Assembly (NCBI GenBank): GCA_012841675.1
Contig: DUUG01000250.1
Location: 1-6,407 of the forward strand
Direction: 5' to 3'
Length of the DNA stretch: 6,407 nt
Origin: Clostridiales bacterium
GTDB taxonomy: Bacteria > Bacillota > Clostridia > Oscillospirales > QAMX01
Position numbers and translations under genes: made by a program. The notes beneath the pieces were generated by a model that was not told where the DNA came from, did no database searches, and saw only the letters and a list, made by a program, of their open reading frames with translations. This document shows positions 5,909 through 6,407 of this stretch, one piece after another (the stretch's first letter is position 1; each line of letters begins with the position of its first letter).

Positions 5909-5937
5909 TTTTGCAGCGGCGTAAAAAAGCTGCAAAA
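5909..5937 (-). promoter_or_regulatory. Hairpin in the rpsD leader
   Basis: The predicted leader of about 65 nt (start near 5949) contains a perfect 9-bp stem, TTTTGCAGC with GCTGCAAAA, and an 11-nt loop that includes six U. It lies 12 nt before the GAGAGG ribosome binding site (5892-5897). It could be part of S4 autoregulation or a simple 5' stabiliser. It is not recognisable to me as the published Bacillus S4 leader. Confidence 0.5.
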
Positions 5938-5955
5938 CACGAATTATCTTAAGAT

Positions 5956-5984
5956 ATTGTACAGTCTTTGAGAGAGAAAGTCAA
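5956..5984 (-). promoter_or_regulatory. Sigma-A promoter of rpsD
   Basis: On the minus strand TTGACT (5984-5979) is followed by a 17-nt spacer and TACAAT (5961-5956), a near-consensus housekeeping promoter as expected for a ribosomal protein gene. Predicted start is near 5949. Confidence 0.85.
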
Positions 5985-5993
5985 GGGATTTTC

Positions 5994-6024
5994 CAGAAAT
6001 TCGATCTATCTTTCTAGATTTCTG
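5994..6024. repeat. Imperfect dyad between the rpsD and secG promoters
   Basis: CAGAAAT (5994-6000) and ATTTCTG (6018-6024) form a 7-bp inverted repeat around a 17-nt spacer, with a possible inner TCTA/TAGA pairing. It lies just upstream of both -35 elements. It may be a shared control site or chance in AT-rich DNA. Confidence 0.25.
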
Positions 6025-6033
6025 TACAAAGGC

Positions 6034-6062
6034 TTGCGTTTTGCGGGTCTTTGTGATATTAT
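6034..6062 (+). promoter_or_regulatory. Extended -10 promoter of secG
   Basis: TTGCGT (6034-6039), a 17-nt spacer and TATTAT (6057-6062) are preceded by TGA (6054-6056), the extended -10 TGn motif. Predicted start is near 6069, about 100 nt upstream of secG. Confidence 0.75.
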
Positions 6063-6068
6063 ATATTT

Positions 6069-6168
6069 ATTAAATAGTGGGTGCTTGCGTCGATTTCGGG
6101 TTTGCCGGCGGCGGGTTGTGCTCTAATCCGGCAATTCTTTATGAATAACAGATGGGAGACAGTCGAAA
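6069..6168 (+). promoter_or_regulatory. Structured GC-rich 5' leader of secG
   Basis: The predicted untranslated leader is about 100 nt and richer in G and C than the AT-rich promoter before it. It holds a 7-bp perfect stem (TTGCCGG 6102-6108 with CCGGCAA 6128-6134) around a 19-nt loop, and TTTCG (6094-6098) can pair with CGAAA (6164-6168) next to the start codon. The GGGAG ribosome binding site is at 6154-6158. I do not recognise a known riboswitch, T-box or tmRNA in it. A regulatory function is a guess. Confidence 0.4.
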
Positions 6169-6405
6169 ATGAAACTAACCTTGCAAATTATTCAGGTGCT
6201 TTGCTCTTTGGCCCTTGTTCTGGTCGTTCTGTTCCAAAGCGGCAACAAGCAGGGTCTTGGCGTCATCGGCGGTGCGGCTGACAATTTTGTTTCCAAGAAT
6301 AAATCGAAAAGTATGGACGCCAAGTTGCAAAAAATCACAATTTTAGTTGCCATTATTTTTTCCATTCTTACGGTTATTTTAAACCTGCCCGGCGTTGTAA
6401 GCTAA
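6169..6405 (+). CDS. secG: SecG, small subunit of the SecYEG protein translocase
   Basis: This complete 78-residue protein has the SecG pattern: a first membrane helix at about 5-22, the conserved loop VLFQSGNKQGLGVIGGAADNF (20-40), a charged segment rich in Lys and Ser (42-55) and a second membrane helix at about 56-73. Length is normal for Firmicute SecG. It sits in the cytoplasmic membrane beside SecY and SecE and helps SecA-driven export. The ATG at 6169 has GGGAGA about 9 nt upstream. The gene is divergent from rpsD and has its own extended -10 promoter. In many Clostridia secG is followed by rnr and smpB; the window ends two bases after the stop codon, so that cannot be checked. No terminator is visible before the edge. 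Confidence 0.95.
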   Translation: MKLTLQIIQVLCSLALVLVVLFQSGNKQGLGVIGGAADNFVSKNKSKSMDAKLQKITILVAIIFSILTVILNLPGVVS

Positions 6406-6407
6406 GC

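Noticed and set aside
5894..5977. Complementarity between TCTCTCTCA (5894-5902) and TGAGAGAGA (5969-5977), suggesting a structure that hides the rpsD ribosome binding site
   Set aside because: The distal copy lies in the promoter spacer, upstream of the predicted start, so it would not be in the mRNA.
6081..6160. tmRNA, T-box or riboswitch in the secG leader
   Set aside because: The tmRNA 5' end and tag region, the T-box TGGNACC core and known riboswitch cores that I can recognise are all absent.
6081..6281. 66-residue plus-strand open frame overlapping secG in another frame
   Set aside because: It uses a GTG in the leader, has no convincing ribosome binding site and runs out of frame through conserved secG.

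Overview
The window looks like a chromosomal segment from a Firmicute, most likely class Clostridia, possibly near Oscillospiraceae. The clues are base composition close to balanced, strong AGGAGG-type ribosome binding sites, a stand-alone rpsD of the zinc-ligand-free type, a short SecG, and a marR plus paired half-ABC-exporter operon of a kind common in that class. Genus is not resolvable from the sequence alone.

Layout. (1) Bases 2-232 (+): the 3' end of a cell-wall NlpC/P60 peptidase gene, closed by a strong intrinsic terminator. (2) Bases 233-490: a convergent intergenic stretch holding that terminator, the terminator of the opposing operon (371-408) and a small cluster of inverted and direct repeats (434-484). 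(3) Bases 491-4549 (-): a three-gene operon read right to left, a MarR-family regulator with a GTG start followed by two half-size ABC exporters. The genes overlap (about 32 nt, then 4 nt), which suggests translational coupling. The first transporter half has lost its catalytic glutamate and its H-loop histidine, while the second keeps both. The pair is therefore best read as an asymmetric heterodimeric exporter with one degenerate ATP site, like TM287/288, LmrCD and BmrCD. (4) Bases 4550-4719: a divergent control region with a perfect 17-bp MarR-type palindrome over the expected marR start site, a different 13-bp palindrome over the expected start site of the divergent gene, and an AT-rich direct repeat between them. 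(5) Bases 4720-5214 (+): a pyridoxamine-5'-phosphate-oxidase-like, NimA-type flavin-fold protein. (6) Bases 5251-5277: a hairpin shared by convergent genes. (7) Bases 5291-5884 (-): rpsD (ribosomal protein S4), monocistronic, with a clear sigma-A promoter and a hairpin-bearing leader. (8) Bases 6169-6405 (+): complete secG, divergent from rpsD, with an extended -10 promoter and a roughly 100-nt structured leader.

How the parts may work together. The MarR protein probably represses its own operon through the palindrome at 4569-4585 and releases it when a toxic small molecule binds, raising exporter levels. The divergent NimA-like protein may add a detoxification activity, but its promoter carries a different palindrome, so shared control is not shown. 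rpsD and secG are housekeeping genes. I see no CRISPR array, tRNA, rRNA, transposase or phage gene, and no clearly new multi-gene system. The most interesting points are the asymmetric exporter, the two distinct operators in the divergent region, the rpsD and secG leaders and the intergenic repeat cluster.
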